Shown: positions 9,042-19,145, counted from the first letter of the stretch. The stretch is DNA of 38,644 bases from Alphaproteobacteria bacterium (GCA_013287205.1 JABDEE010000007.1:1-38644); one strand, 5' to 3'. A program made the numbers and translations. Notes: generated by a model not told the origin, from the letters alone.

Positions 9042-11462
9042 CTACCCCAGAATCGCCTTCACCTGCACAGCCAAATCACTGAGGCTAAAAGGTTTGGACA
9101 GAAAATGAATTTCTTCCTCATTTTCAAAATGCTCCGAAAAAGCATCCTCTGTGTAGCCCGAAATAAACAGAACCTTAGGCGGATCCCCGAGCTTATTCAT
9201 CTCATTCACAAAAACAGGCCCATCCATGTGGGGCATCACCACATCCGAAATTACGAGATCAATTTTATCCCGTTTCGCTTGCATCACTTCAAGGGCCTCC
9301 ACACCATTAATGGCTTCAATCACCGTGTAGCCCTTACTGCGCAACGCCCGCGCACTAAAGAGTCGTACCGCATCCTCATCTTCCACTAACAAAATCGTGT
9401 GAGATCCTGTGAGATCATGAGGAGGCGCGACTTCTTTGGGACGCGGATCAGCGTGTTTGACATCCTCAAGCTTGCCCCCATAGGTGGGAAAGAAGATACT
9501 AAACACCGTGCCCTGCCCCACCGTTGATTCCACATGAATAAAGCCCCCTGTTTGCTTCACAATTCCGTAAACTGTCGAAAGGCCAAGTCCCGTCCCGGAG
9601 CCCACTTCTTTTGTGGAAAAGAAGGGATCAAAAATGCGGTCAATAATTTCAGGGGAAATCCCCGTTCCCTCATCCTCAACCTCCACCAGGACATATGATC
9701 CCGCCGGAATCACATCATGCCCATATCGTTTGGCTTTCTTAAAGTCACGATTCTGGGTTGTCAGGGTAATCACGCCCCCCGCCCCTTCTAATGCATCCCG
9801 CGCATTCACCACCAGATTCGTAATCACTTGCTCAAATTGGCCCTGATCCACCAGAATCAACCCTAAATCTCGCGCATGCTTTATTTTGAGTTCAACCGTG
9901 GCGCCCAACAATCGACGCAAAAAGGCGGAGAGCTCCGTGATCGTCTCTGTGACATCCATAATCTTAGGCTTTAACTTTTGCTGACGGGAAAACGCCAATA
10001 ACTGGCGCACAAGGTTCGCCGCCCGATTGGCATTCTGCTTAATCTGCATCACATCCGTAAAGGACTGATCCCCCGGCGTATGGCGCAAAAGCAAGAGATC
10101 ACAAAAGCCAATCATGGCCGTCAGCAGATTATTAAAGTCATGGGCAATCCCGCCCGCCAGCTGGCCCACTGCCTGCATTTTCTGCGATTGACTCAGTTGG
10201 TTTTCATAAGGTGTATTTCCCGTCACCTCATGAAATTGAAGGAAGAACCCTTGGCCCCCCTTAAGGGACAGCGGCGCAAGGTAGGCGGACACAACCGACT
10301 CTTTCCCATCGCTCAGCTGGAGATCAAGAGCCACCCCTTTTTCATTTCCTTTTGCAAGGGATTGCAGAAGTCCCTCCACATCCTCCCGCTGAAAATCCGC
10401 AATATAGTCAAGGAAGCAGGCCTCCTCAGGCACCTTTTCTTTCGGCCACAGCCGATCCCGCAAGAGGGGGTTCATATCTTGGATCATGCCGTTGACATCA
10501 AGGTAAGCGGCAGGAAAGGGCAATAAAGCAAAACTCTTCTTCAAGTCCCCCTGACTCACCCCCTCAGAAGCCACCGAATGGGTCAGAAATCCTCCCCCAT
10601 GAGGAAGCACAACTTGATCAAGATAAACCGTCTTCCCTCTTGAGGTGGCCGTCATTAATTCGCACCGCCCTTGAATATCAAAAGGACGCGAGATCTCCTT
10701 AGGCCTCGGGTTTAAAAGAAGTTTTGAAAAGGGGAGACCGACCACCTCTGCAGGCGCATACCCTAACCATTCAGCAAATTTTGTATTACAAAAGACCACA
10801 ATCCCTTTTTCATTCAGAGAGAAAACACCCTCCGGGGATTGCTCAAAAAGGACTGTCATAATCTCTGTTTGAGACGTCTCCTTTGCGGTTTCGGAAACTC
10901 CCTTCTGAGAACAAGACCACACCGCGCCCTCCTCCACAGGCGTCGTGTGAATCTGCCACACCTCCTCCCCTTCCGATGAACGAAGGGAGAGAGACACCGT
11001 CGCAGACGTCTTCTGCTGAACACTCTTGAAAAGGCGCTCAAGGGCCGTTTGACTGCCCTTATCCCTAAGGGCGGCAGGCAAATTCCCAAGCCACCAACAG
11101 GTTTCTCGCGCTTGTTGATTTTTACAAAAGAACTGGAGATCGGGCGTCACCATCACAAGCGCAAGCGGCGCTTTCTCATAAGCTGTCACGGAAAATTGTT
11201 GAGTCGTCGTCGTCGTTTTGAGCTTCTCAAGGGCCATGAGCAGAAAGACGATCATGCTCCCCGCCCCACACAACATGATGACTGTCAGAAGAAGATAGGC
11301 CGTGTTGCCTGAAAGGCCGACCATCACACCACCGAGAAGGAGGATGACCCCCATATTCAGGAAACACAGTACCCACACGCGCCTGAGCTCCTGAAATTGC
11401 AGGGGCACCGCCAAGTATTTCGTAAAATAAGATTTGAGTCGTGCCCACAACATAGGCCGCAT
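9042..11462 (-). CDS. cckA: Hybrid sensor histidine kinase, CckA type
   Basis: The cell-cycle phosphorelay kinase that, in Caulobacter and relatives, feeds CtrA through ChpT. About 806 residues. The N-terminus has two membrane helices, then PAS-like segments ([20 protein letters not shown]). The HisKA box is [20 protein letters not shown] with the phospho-His. The HATPase has [34 protein letters not shown] and [18 protein letters not shown]. The C-terminal receiver has LLVEDED and the acceptor Asp in [13 protein letters not shown]. The domain order and the GGIAHDFNN box are characteristic of CckA. ATG 11462 has AGGA only 2 nt away; ATG 11453 (11 nt) and TTG 11492 are alternatives, so the start is uncertain by about ten residues. 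Nearby GTA genes fit the known CckA-CtrA control of GTA in Rhodobacter. Confidence 0.92.
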   Translation of the reverse strand: MRPMLWARLKSYFTKYLAVPLQFQELRRVWVLCFLNMGVILLLGGVMVGLSGNTAYLLLTVIMLCGAGSMIVFLLMALEKLKTTTTTQQFSVTAYEKAPLALVMVTPDLQFFCKNQQARETCWWLGNLPAALRDKGSQTALERLFKSVQQKTSATVSLSLRSSEGEEVWQIHTTPVEEGAVWSCSQKGVSETAKETSQTEIMTVLFEQSPEGVFSLNEKGIVVFCNTKFAEWLGYAPAEVVGLPFSKLLLNPRPKEISRPFDIQGRCELMTATSRGKTVYLDQVVLPHGGGFLTHSVASEGVSQGDLKKSFALLPFPAAYLDVNGMIQDMNPLLRDRLWPKEKVPEEACFLDYIADFQREDVEGLLQSLAKGNEKGVALDLQLSDGKESVVSAYLAPLSLKGGQGFFLQFHEVTGNTPYENQLSQSQKMQAVGQLAGGIAHDFNNLLTAMIGFCDLLLLRHTPGDQSFTDVMQIKQNANRAANLVRQLLAFSRQQKLKPKIMDVTETITELSAFLRRLLGATVELKIKHARDLGLILVDQGQFEQVITNLVVNARDALEGAGGVITLTTQNRDFKKAKRYGHDVIPAGSYVLVEVEDEGTGISPEIIDRIFDPFFSTKEVGSGTGLGLSTVYGIVKQTGGFIHVESTVGQGTVFSIFFPTYGGKLEDVKHADPRPKEVAPPHDLTGSHTILLVEDEDAVRLFSARALRSKGYTVIEAINGVEALEVMQAKRDKIDLVISDVVMPHMDGPVFVNEMNKLGDPPKVLFISGYTEDAFSEHFENEEEIHFLSKPFSLSDLAVQVKAILG

Positions 11463-11503
11463 TTTCCTAAAATAAAGATAAAAAGTCAACAAAAAAGCAC
11501 TTC

Positions 11504-11521
11504 GGGCTCAAGGATGAGCCC
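11504..11521. other. Small hairpin in the cckA / MFS divergent spacer
   Basis: gggctca (11504-11510) and tgagccc (11515-11521) form a perfect 7-bp stem with an agga loop. On the minus strand it is followed by gaagtgcttttttg, giving an attenuator-like shape upstream of cckA. Its role is a guess. Confidence 0.3.
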
Positions 11522-11595
11522 TTTCCCCATACCTACTTTACCTTTGATGGAAAATAAGGCTTAATAACGAAAATTTATGCGAAGAGGTCCCCCTC

Positions 11596-13122
11596 ATGAC
11601 ACAAGAAACAAATTATTTCCACGCGTGGTGCGTGATTGCAGCCATTGGCGTCTTGTTCTTCCTCACAAACATTGACTATACAGCCGTCAACCTCACCCTT
11701 GTGCCAATCTCAGAAGAAATCGGCGGCGACCTGATCGATCTGCAATGGCTAATCAGCAGCTATGTCTTGGTATGGGCCGCCTTCGTCATTCCAGCAGGCC
11801 GCCTTGCCGATATTTATGGAAAACGAAACACGCTTGTACTCGGCTTAATCGGCTTCATGGCAGGCTCTTGCCTCACAGGGTTCGGGGACTCTCTTCCTGC
11901 CCTCATTGGAGGACGTATCCTACAAGGCGTCGGTGCTGCTGTCTTTTCCGCCCCTGCCTGGGCCTGTATTTTCACCTTCGCCCCTCCCAAAAAGCAGGGC
12001 CTTGCCATGGGCATCGTCACCTCCTTCGCAGGCTTTGGCTTAGCCGCAGGCCCAACCCTTGGCGGCTTCATGATTGAAGAATGGAGCTGGCGCGGCATTT
12101 TTTATATCAACGTCCCTTTAAGTCTCCTGGTCATTGGAATTCTTTTGCGTTTCGCTCCCAAAGATGTCATTGCCAAGAACGTTCAAAAATTAGACTTGAA
12201 AGGCACCGCCCTCCTCGCCAGCGGCCTTTGTTCCTTTGTCTATGGTCTCAGTCAAATTGAAACACTGGGGCTCACAGATTCCGTGGTTTTAAGCTTCTTA
12301 GGCGCAGGCGGCCTCTTAATGACTCTCTACTGGCAACAAGACAAAAAACAGACCGTCCGCATGATCCCCCCCTACCTTTTTTGCAACAAACCCTATATGG
12401 CCGCAACTTTCGGCGAATTTTTCATGGCCATGAACTTTTCCATGATTATCGTCCTCATGGCGCTTTATCTCCAAAATACACTCGGTTATTCCAGCTACGA
12501 AACAGGACTCATCTTCGTGGCCATGACCATCACCATGGGACTTCTGTCCCTCATTGGCGGCAAGATGATTGATATTTGGGATATCAAAGCGCCCATGATT
12601 TTTGCAGGCCTCGCAATATTGCTCGCAAACATTCTCATGGTTTTTTTAAAGACGGATTCCTCTTTGACTTATGTATGCACATGCCTCTTTTTCGCAGGTA
12701 TCGGACTCGGAACCTATTTTCCTGCCTGCAACACAGCCATGATGCGTCCCATTCCCTCGGAAGACCTAAATGTGGCCTCGGGCCTCTACACCATGCTGAT
12801 GATGTTGGGCAATACGTTCAGCGTTATCCTCAGCACAACCCTTGTGGTCTTTTTTGGAAAACACGATCTATTGGCGCACACGCAAACCCTGAATCTGTCC
12901 GCCTCCCAACACCAAGATCTTGTCAACATTATCTCACAAGTGGAGCACTCAGCCGCCCAACTGAAAGACTTCCCTGTCGACCAAGTCCCTCAGCTCCTCA
13001 CTTGGGTGAATGAGGCCTTTGTGCATGGCCTCTCCCTGAACATGGTTATTGGGACAGGATTTGCGCTGTGTACGACAGGATTGGCGGTGTGGGGGATCAA
13101 AGGAAAAAGTGTAGCGGTGTAG
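11596..13122 (+). CDS. DHA2-family MFS multidrug exporter (EmrB/QacA-like)
   Basis: A 508-residue inner-membrane proton-driven drug exporter with about 14 helices. DHA2 marks are NIDYTAVNLTLVPISEEIGG in helix 1 and its loop, AGRLADIYGKRN (loop 2-3 motif), ILQGVGAAVFSA, and the antiporter signature GLAAGPTLGGFMIEEWSWRG followed by FYINVPLSL. AGAGG lies 9 nt before the ATG. No EmrA-like partner adjoins it; the next gene is a convergent ABC transporter. The C-terminal residues SVAV-stop are read from the first units of the gtgtagcg array at 13109, so the natural C-terminus was probably replaced or extended by the repeat. The substrate cannot be predicted. Confidence 0.9.
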   Translation: MTQETNYFHAWCVIAAIGVLFFLTNIDYTAVNLTLVPISEEIGGDLIDLQWLISSYVLVWAAFVIPAGRLADIYGKRNTLVLGLIGFMAGSCLTGFGDSLPALIGGRILQGVGAAVFSAPAWACIFTFAPPKKQGLAMGIVTSFAGFGLAAGPTLGGFMIEEWSWRGIFYINVPLSLLVIGILLRFAPKDVIAKNVQKLDLKGTALLASGLCSFVYGLSQIETLGLTDSVVLSFLGAGGLLMTLYWQQDKKQTVRMIPPYLFCNKPYMAATFGEFFMAMNFSMIIVLMALYLQNTLGYSSYETGLIFVAMTITMGLLSLIGGKMIDIWDIKAPMIFAGLAILLANILMVFLKTDSSLTYVCTCLFFAGIGLGTYFPACNTAMMRPIPSEDLNVASGLYTMLMMLGNTFSVILSTTLVVFFGKHDLLAHTQTLNLSASQHQDLVNIISQVEHSAAQLKDFPVDQVPQLLTWVNEAFVHGLSLNMVIGTGFALCTTGLAVWGIKGKSVAV

Positions 13123-13180
13123 CGGTGTAGCGGTGTAGCGGTGTAGCGGTGTAGCGGTGTAGCGGTGTAGCGGTGTAGCG
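13109..13180. repeat. Nine perfect tandem copies of the octamer gtgtagcg
   Basis: Positions 13109-13180 are exactly nine gtgtagcg units. Because the unit is 8 bp, a TAG stop appears in every frame within 24 bp. The MFS gene stops in the second unit (gta gcg gtg tag). Copy number changes would not move that stop, but the uniformity points to recent slippage. It is the left end of repeat A4. Confidence 0.95.
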
Positions 13181-13275
13181 GTGAGAAGAGAACAAGTGAA
13201 AAAAGACCAGTCAATATCTTCTTTTCTCTTGTATTACTTTTCTGACTAACCGCTCCACCGCTATACTGCTACACC
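13109..13275. repeat. Dispersed repeat family A copy 4
   Basis: The left end is the octamer array and the right end, ccgctccaccgctatactgc, is its inverse with decay. The core (gaaaaaagaccagtcaatat, then ttttctgactaac) matches copies 1 and 3. It joins the DHA2 exporter and the ABC transporter tail to tail and gives them SVAV-stop and GVAV-stop. Confidence 0.9.
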
Positions 13276-14976
13276 GAAAACGGCCGCTTTCTCTGCCACC
13301 ACCCCAAGACGCATCTCCTGTACGTGAAGCGTCTTGAGGCTCTCCCGGTGACCAATCGACACCAATGTTGTCTCTGGCAAGGTCTGCTTCAAAAGCCCAT
13401 AGAGATGCGCCTCCGACGCCTCATCCATGGCAGAGGTCGCCTCATCCATCACAAGCCAGTGGGGCTTTGCCAAAAGAGCTCGCAGAATCGCAACCCGCTG
13501 TTGCTCACCCAACGAGAGAACACGCGCCCAATCATTCACTTCCCCAAGCCGTGGCTTGAAAGAACCAAGCCCCACCGCATCCAATCCATCGCAAAGCTCT
13601 TCCAAAGAAGCCTCCGACTTCGGGTACAGGAGAACTTCCTTGAGACTCCCCAAAGGAAGGTAGGGTTTTTGGGGCAAGAACAAAAAGTCACCCGCAGGAA
13701 TCCGAATCTCACCCTTCCCGTAAGGCCACAAGCCTGCAATCGCCCGCGCTAAGGTGCTCTTCCCCGTTCCCGTAGGGCCTGAAATCAAGGTATGATCTCC
13801 AGGCGCCACACTTAAGCGAATATTCTCCTGCAAACGTCCCCCATGAGGTAGGGAAAGATGATCACACATCACTTCAAGTCCATCTTCCCAATGGCGCACA
13901 TGGGCAAGGGTGGCAGGGGGCAATTCACCACTCAAGCTCATGGTGAACTCCAGCAACCGGACGGTTGTGGCCCGCCAAGCCGTGATCCCCACATAGTTCG
14001 TGATAATGAAGGAAAGGGAGTCACTCACTTGTTTAAAGGCAGAGAAAATTTGCATCAAAGATCCAAACGTCACTTCTTTCGCAAAAAACCGAGGCGCTGC
14101 AAGAAGAGCAGGCAAGAGAGCTTGCCACTGTCCATAAAACGACCCCCATGAGTTCATCACGAGCATCTGCTTGATAACCGCATAAGCATTTTGATTAATC
14201 TGCTGAAACCGGTCCTGGAAAATACCCTGTTCCCGCTTCTCTCCTTGATAAAAAGCAATCCCTTCTGAGTTATCGCGAAAACGAATAAGACTATACCGAA
14301 AGTTAGCCTCCCTTTTTTCATGCTCATAACTCAGTTTTGTGAGCCCCCTTCCAAAGTAAAAGCTCAGAAAGGTTCCCGCAACCGCATAAAGAATCGCACC
14401 CCAACACATATATCCTGGAATTGAAATCAGAACACCGCCGAGAGAGAAACGAAGCGTCCCGGAAAGGGACCACAAAATACCAAAGAAGGAGATCAGAGTA
14501 ATCACTTGTTGAAAAAGACCAAGCATCATCGAAAGAGAGATATTAATGAATGAACTGATATCATCCGAGATCCGTTGATCCGGGTTGTCCGATCCATTTC
14601 CCTGCAGTTGCAACGCATAATACCGCCTGTTCTTCATCCATGTTTCAAGAGAATGCCGCGTCATCCATGACCGCCAGCGAACTTCCAATGTTTGGAGGAG
14701 ATAATTCTTGGTGATAAAGACGATAATCGACAGAAACGCCCACCCCAAGAAAATACCGAGCAACTTAAAAAAGGCGTTTATATCTAACTTTTGCAGGGCC
14801 GTATAGAAATCATTGTGCCAGTAGTTAAGCTGAACAGAGACGGCAATAAAAATCCCCATCAAAATCAGGTACCCTCCCAGCAACCCACAAGCGCTCCATT
14901 TTTCATGGGACGTCCAATAGGGACGAATAAGATGGACCCAAATCTGCTTCGGAAAATCTAACCGTGACTTCATCAT
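13261..14976 (-). CDS. SbmA/BacA-type ABC transporter, fused permease and ATPase
   Basis: An inner-membrane importer-like ABC protein of the SbmA/BacA-domain family (YddA, Rv1819c type); such proteins take up peptides or cobalamin-like compounds. The N-terminal 330 residues hold about six helices with the SbmA_BacA pattern (YWHNDFYTALQKLD, RWRSWMTRHSLETWMKNRRY, NPDQRISDDI). The C-terminal ATPase has Walker A GPTGTGKST, the signature LSLGEQQRV, Walker B WLVMDEATSAMD and the H-loop SIGHRESL. I start at ATG 14976, with AAGGA about 10 nt upstream; a TTG ten codons earlier is weaker. About 571 residues, normal for the family. The last residues GVAV are read from repeat A4. BacA-like proteins protect symbionts from host peptides, which would suit a host-associated life, but this is inference. 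Confidence 0.92.
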   Translation of the reverse strand: MMKSRLDFPKQIWVHLIRPYWTSHEKWSACGLLGGYLILMGIFIAVSVQLNYWHNDFYTALQKLDINAFFKLLGIFLGWAFLSIIVFITKNYLLQTLEVRWRSWMTRHSLETWMKNRRYYALQLQGNGSDNPDQRISDDISSFINISLSMMLGLFQQVITLISFFGILWSLSGTLRFSLGGVLISIPGYMCWGAILYAVAGTFLSFYFGRGLTKLSYEHEKREANFRYSLIRFRDNSEGIAFYQGEKREQGIFQDRFQQINQNAYAVIKQMLVMNSWGSFYGQWQALLPALLAAPRFFAKEVTFGSLMQIFSAFKQVSDSLSFIITNYVGITAWRATTVRLLEFTMSLSGELPPATLAHVRHWEDGLEVMCDHLSLPHGGRLQENIRLSVAPGDHTLISGPTGTGKSTLARAIAGLWPYGKGEIRIPAGDFLFLPQKPYLPLGSLKEVLLYPKSEASLEELCDGLDAVGLGSFKPRLGEVNDWARVLSLGEQQRVAILRALLAKPHWLVMDEATSAMDEASEAHLYGLLKQTLPETTLVSIGHRESLKTLHVQEMRLGVVAEKAAVFGVAV

Positions 14977-15212
14977 ATCGCTCTTTTCCTTATGTAATGA
15001 ATACAAATCAATATGTTCTTATATAGAAGCGCACAAACAAAAATGCAAGCATTAACAGAGTAAAGAGAGAAAATATTTAGGATAACGCTCAGAGAAAAGA
15101 GTGAGGACGTCGTTCCCACACAGTCTTGTGTGAAACTCCACGGGCTCAAGCCTGTCGTATCTTGTGCTTCTTCGCCACGCATCATCCCAACTCCAGACCC
15201 AATTCCCCATTT
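14977..15212. other. Spacer without a recognised gene
   Basis: The stretch holds an AT-rich leader (15000-15080) and small stems such as cacacagtcttgtgtg (15116-15131). Short open frames exist on both strands but have no ribosome binding site or recognisable product. I see no tRNA, riboswitch or known small RNA motif. A terminator-like hairpin follows at 15213. Confidence 0.4.
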
Positions 15213-15244
15213 AAAAAAAGCCCCGTTCACTTACAAGAAGGGGC
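15213..15244 (-). terminator. Rho-independent terminator, minus strand
   Basis: On the minus strand gcccc-ttc and gaa-c-ggggc form a stem with a one-base bulge, followed directly by seven Ts. It lies about 155 nt after the stop of the small secreted protein gene at 15399 and points the same way, so it probably ends that transcript. Confidence 0.65.
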
Positions 15245-15398
15245 GATGCCAGGAGTGTAAAAAGATCAAGAGAGAGGAGGGAAAATCTCCTCATAGACTG
15301 GAATTTCTTGGGCGCAAAGCGTTTTAGGACTGATCTAAAAGAGAGAAACAGAGGACGTAAAGAGAAAATTTATCTCAATTATGCTTTTTGCCGTCTTA

Positions 15399-15602
15399 TC
15401 AGCGATCCGATGACTCGCTATCAGACGCCTCTTCGGCTTGAGACAACCGCTCGGCCTCATCATTGAGCTCCTTAACCTCTGCGTGGTTAAGGGGACGATG
15501 CACGACCCGACACCCACCCATATCGCTAAAATCTGCATGGGCAGAAAAAGCCACGAACATAACACTCGCGGACAGAAAGGAAATTGCTAAATATCTTACC
15601 AT
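15399..15602 (-). CDS. Small secreted protein, unknown
   Basis: A 67-residue protein with a signal peptide (MVRYLAISFLSASVMFVAFS, cleavage after AHA). The mature part of about 43 residues is acidic and rich in E, S and D towards the end (SQAEEASDSESSDR). AAGGG lies about 9 nt upstream of the ATG. It is divergent from parC, and a terminator lies downstream at 15213. No family recognised; it may be periplasmic. Confidence 0.6.
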   Translation of the reverse strand: MVRYLAISFLSASVMFVAFSAHADFSDMGGCRVVHRPLNHAEVKELNDEAERLSQAEEASDSESSDR

Positions 15603-15776
15603 TTTCTTATCCCTTTTTAACCATTACAAAATATACAAGTTTCATATAGCACGTCATTAATGAGATAGCAAGATCCAGGCAATAATTTTTTAACCATTGG
15701 TGCCTCACGATCAACTCTAGCCGAAAGATCCAAAATCTGCTATCGCCTAATCATACATAATCATAAAGGGAATCTC

Positions 15777-17972
15777 ATGGCCGTCCGGGATGTAAAATTA
15801 GTGGAAGCGCTCGGGGAACGCTATCTTTCCTATGCGCTCTCGACCATTATACAGCGCTCGCTCCCTGATGTACGCGATGGGTTAAAGCCTGTCCATCGCC
15901 GTATCTTATATGCGATGCAGGAGCTGAATTTAAGCCCAAAAACAGGGTACAAAAAGTGCGCTCGCGTTGTGGGCGATGTAACAGGAAAATTCCATCCTCA
16001 TGGGGAAGATGCAGCCTATGACGCGCTGGTCCGCCTTGCTCAGGATTTTTCGATGCGCCTGCCCCTTGTGGATGGCCAGGGAAATTTTGGGAGCATCGAT
16101 GGGGATCCAGCGGCTGCACGACGCTACACAGAAGCGCGCCTCACCCCCGCAGCAATGGCTCTCATGGAAGGACTCGAGCAAAATGCCGTTGACTTCAGGA
16201 ACACCTACGATGGGGAAAACGCCGAACCTCTTGTCATGCCCGCAAGCTTTCCAAACCTCCTCATCAATGGCGCCTCCGGCATTGCAGTTGGAATGGCCAC
16301 CTCCATCCCCCCCCACAATTTTGAAGAAGTCTGCACAGGCCTCATTGCTCTGATCCGCAAACCCCAGCTGTCCACTGAAGAGCTGGCACACTACATCCCT
16401 GGCCCCGATTTCCCGACAGGCGGCATTTTGGTGGAATCCCGTGAGTCCATCCTCAAGGCTTATGAGACAGGCCGAGGCAGCTTTCGCTTGCGCGCCAAAT
16501 GGGAAGTAGAGAAGAAAACCAATGGACAATATCAAATCGTCATCACCGAAATCCCTTATCAGGTTCCCAAATCAAAACTAATTGAAAAGATAGCTGATCT
16601 CCTCGATGACAAAAAACTTCCCCTGTTAGGGGATCTGCGCGAAGAATCGGCAGATACAATTCGCCTCGTTTTGGAGCCCAAATCTCGCACCATTGACCCC
16701 ACTGTCCTCATGGAATCCCTCTTCCGCCTCACCGATCTCGAAGTGCGCATTCCCCTCAACATGAATGTGATCGATAAGAATAGCATCCCAGGGGTCATGA
16801 CACTCAAACAAGTGCTGGAAGCCTTTTATGAGCATCGTCTCGATATTCTCAGCCGCACCACCCGCTTTCGCTTGGATAAGATCAATCACCGTCTGGAAAT
16901 GCTTGAGGGATTCCTGATTGCCTATCTCAATCTCGACGAAGTGATTCGCCTGATTCGTGAGGAAGACAATCCCAGCCCCCTCATGCAACAGCGGTGGGGC
17001 CTTTCAGAAAACCAAGCGGAAGCGATCCTCAACATGCGTCTACGCTCTTTGCGTAAACTCGAAGAAATCGAAATTCGCACTGAGCACGCGAACCTCACGG
17101 CAGAAAAGGAAGGCCTGCTGGCGCTTCTCGACAATCCCTCTCTCCAGCAAAAAAAGATTATTCAAGAATTAGAAAAACTACAAAAGCAATTCCGGACTGA
17201 AAGCCAGCGCCGTACCCTTCTATCCGACCCTCCCGAAGAGATTGAGATCCCTCTCCAAGCCATGGCAGAACGGGAGCCGGTCACGATTGTCTGTTCCGAG
17301 AAAGGCTGGATCCGGGTGCTTAAAGGACACACTGTGCCCGCAAATGAAATGAAGTACAAGGACGGGGATCAAGAACGTTTTATCTTGCGTGCTGAAACAA
17401 CAGATAAACTACTTGTCTTTACAACCCTAGGCCGCGTCTATTCCCTGGATGTGGATAAACTCCCCGGTGGGCGGGGTCATGGCGATCCTTTGCGCCTCAC
17501 AATCAGCCTAGCCACAGACGAAGATGTGGTCTCTCTTCTGACACACTCTCCCTTTGGCGAAGATAAACAAGTCTTAGTCGCCTCAAGAGAGGGCCGAGGA
17601 TTCTTAACCTCCCGTGCAGGCCTGGTGGCTCAAACACGGGGAGGCAAGCAAATCTTAATGGTGGAAGGTACCTCTGCCGCCCTTTGCCGAGAAGTGACGG
17701 GAGATCACATTGCTCTCATCGGAAAAAACAGAAAACTCCTCATTTTCAAGATAGAGGAGATTCCCGAAATGACCCGCGGCCGGGGCGTGATCCTCCAGCG
17801 CTACAAGGATGGGGGACTGTCAGATGCAACATTTCTCACCCTTGAGGAAGGACTCTCCTGGAAAAGTGGTGAAAGAACCCGCTGTGAGAAAAATCTTCTG
17901 CCCTGGCTTGGTAAGCGGGGGCAAGGAGGGCGTTTGCCGCCCCCTGGATTCCCGCGGACGAATGTGTTTTAG
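15777..17972 (+). CDS. parC: DNA topoisomerase IV subunit A
   Basis: The DNA-cleaving subunit of topoisomerase IV, which decatenates daughter chromosomes. The winged-helix domain has [20 protein letters not shown], the QRDR helix [40 protein letters not shown] with the catalytic Tyr in RYTEARL, and [14 protein letters not shown]. The C-terminal region is a short set of beta-pinwheel blades ([38 protein letters not shown]), as in alphaproteobacterial ParC rather than GyrA. 731 residues. AAAGGGA lies 6 nt before the ATG. The QRDR reads H-G-E-D-A where E. coli ParC has H-G-D-S-A, placing an acidic residue at the main quinolone-contact Ser. Confidence 0.95.
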   Translation: MAVRDVKLVEALGERYLSYALSTIIQRSLPDVRDGLKPVHRRILYAMQELNLSPKTGYKKCARVVGDVTGKFHPHGEDAAYDALVRLAQDFSMRLPLVDGQGNFGSIDGDPAAARRYTEARLTPAAMALMEGLEQNAVDFRNTYDGENAEPLVMPASFPNLLINGASGIAVGMATSIPPHNFEEVCTGLIALIRKPQLSTEELAHYIPGPDFPTGGILVESRESILKAYETGRGSFRLRAKWEVEKKTNGQYQIVITEIPYQVPKSKLIEKIADLLDDKKLPLLGDLREESADTIRLVLEPKSRTIDPTVLMESLFRLTDLEVRIPLNMNVIDKNSIPGVMTLKQVLEAFYEHRLDILSRTTRFRLDKINHRLEMLEGFLIAYLNLDEVIRLIREEDNPSPLMQQRWGLSENQAEAILNMRLRSLRKLEEIEIRTEHANLTAEKEGLLALLDNPSLQQKKIIQELEKLQKQFRTESQRRTLLSDPPEEIEIPLQAMAEREPVTIVCSEKGWIRVLKGHTVPANEMKYKDGDQERFILRAETTDKLLVFTTLGRVYSLDVDKLPGGRGHGDPLRLTISLATDEDVVSLLTHSPFGEDKQVLVASREGRGFLTSRAGLVAQTRGGKQILMVEGTSAALCREVTGDHIALIGKNRKLLIFKIEEIPEMTRGRGVILQRYKDGGLSDATFLTLEEGLSWKSGERTRCEKNLLPWLGKRGQGGRLPPPGFPRTNVF

Positions 17973-17981
17973 GATAATATC

Positions 17982-18168
17982 TTGTCATGCTCGGGCTCTC
18001 GCCGCGGCTGGCGTAGCCAGGAGAAATGCTTAATTTTCTTCTTAGAAAATTCCAGCATTTCTTGACCCGAGTACCGTCTCAATCACAGTATGAATCAGGT
18101 CCTCGGATCAAGAAAAGTCATTGTTTTTTGAAGAAAAAAACAAGCCTTTTCTAGTCCGAGGATGACAA
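17982..18168. repeat. Composite palindromic repeat between parC and hldD, related to family P
   Basis: The left block tgtcatgctcggg faces cccgagtac, and the right block cctcggatcaagaaaag faces cttttctagtccgaggatga. Inner stems are agaaatgctt / agcatttct and ttgtttttt / aaaaaacaa. The gctggcgtagcc hairpin echoes the GC module of other repeats. It lies between convergent genes and probably ends transcription from both sides. Confidence 0.65.
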
Positions 18169-18176
18169 ATATTCAA

Positions 18177-19145
18177 CTACCGATAAGGATCCGCCTTCAC
18201 AAGATACTGCTGCACATACTGCCGCACCCCTTCCTCAAGAGACGTGAAAGGCGCATCATATCCTGTGCCACGCAGACGCGTCATGACAGCTTCCGTAAAA
18301 TATTGATACTTCGGTTGTAAGGAAAGGGGCATATCCACAAACTCAATCACAGGGTCTTTGCCTAAAGCTTTAAAAACCGCCACCGCTAAATCATAAAAAC
18401 TACGCGCTTTTCCTGTGCCTAAGTTAAAAAGACCACTCACCTGAGGATGATGGTAAAGCCAAATCATGGTATCCACACAATCACCGACCCAGATGAAATC
18501 GCGCAGCTGTCCCCCATCTTCAAAACCTTCCCGATGAGATTTAAACAAACGCGCAGGCTCTCCTTGAGAAATCTGACGAAATGTCTTTGACACAACACTT
18601 TGCATATCCCCCTTATGGTATTCGTTGGGGCCATAAACATTGAAAAATTTGAGACCCGTACATTGAGGGGGCACCCGTGAGCCTGCAGCTTCAACACATC
18701 GGTCAAAGAGATGTTTACTCCATCCATACACGTTTAAAGGCACAAGATTGGCAAGCGGAGACGCATCATCAAAACCCACACTGCCATCCCCATAGGTCGC
18801 TGCTGAAGACGCATAGACCAATCGAATATCTTGTTGCCGACACATCTCGAGCAACATCATCGAGAATTTAAAATTCATCGACATCATCAAGTCAGCATTG
18901 GTTTCCGTGGTCGAACTATTGGCGCCCAAATGATAGATCATCTGAACATCGTGCCCATGCCGCTCAAGAAAAGGCTTTAAATCTTCAGGAGAAATGAGAT
19001 CCACAATGGCACGACGCTTGAGGTTTTGCCACCGTTCGTCAGACCCGAGGGTATCGCAGACAACAAGAGGCCCTAAGCCGTTTTCTTCAAGCTTTGCGAC
19101 CAAATTTGATCCGATAAAGCCTGCCGCCCCCGTTACAACAATCAT
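18177..19145 (-). CDS. hldD: ADP-L-glycero-D-manno-heptose 6-epimerase
   Basis: Last step of ADP-heptose synthesis for the LPS inner core, in the cytosol. This short-chain dehydrogenase-type epimerase has the NAD(P) loop GAAGFIGSNL at the N-terminus, LGANSSTTETNADLM typical of HldD/RfaD, the catalytic Ser/Thr region YASSAATYGDG and the YGWSK Tyr-Lys pair. It ends after EGVRQYVQQYL. 322 residues, normal. The ATG overlaps the stop of the upstream alanine-rich protein gene (TAATG), so the two are translationally coupled. Its presence implies heptose-containing LPS or ADP-heptose signalling in this organism. Confidence 0.95.
   Translation of the reverse strand: MIVVTGAAGFIGSNLVAKLEENGLGPLVVCDTLGSDERWQNLKRRAIVDLISPEDLKPFLERHGHDVQMIYHLGANSSTTETNADLMMSMNFKFSMMLLEMCRQQDIRLVYASSAATYGDGSVGFDDASPLANLVPLNVYGWSKHLFDRCVEAAGSRVPPQCTGLKFFNVYGPNEYHKGDMQSVVSKTFRQISQGEPARLFKSHREGFEDGGQLRDFIWVGDCVDTMIWLYHHPQVSGLFNLGTGKARSFYDLAVAVFKALGKDPVIEFVDMPLSLQPKYQYFTEAVMTRLRGTGYDAPFTSLEEGVRQYVQQYLVKADPYR

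Noticed and set aside
13109-13180. CRISPR or iteron-type origin
   Set aside because: An 8-bp pure tandem with no spacers, no DnaA boxes and no replication gene nearby; explained as the expanded end of repeat A4.
13324-14151. Plus-strand frames over the ABC transporter
   Set aside because: The minus strand encodes full Walker A, signature and Walker B motifs; the plus-strand products match nothing.
14973-15230. Minus-strand frame of 85 codons upstream of the ABC transporter
   Set aside because: No ribosome site, mixed content, and it overlaps the leader of the transporter; no recognised family.
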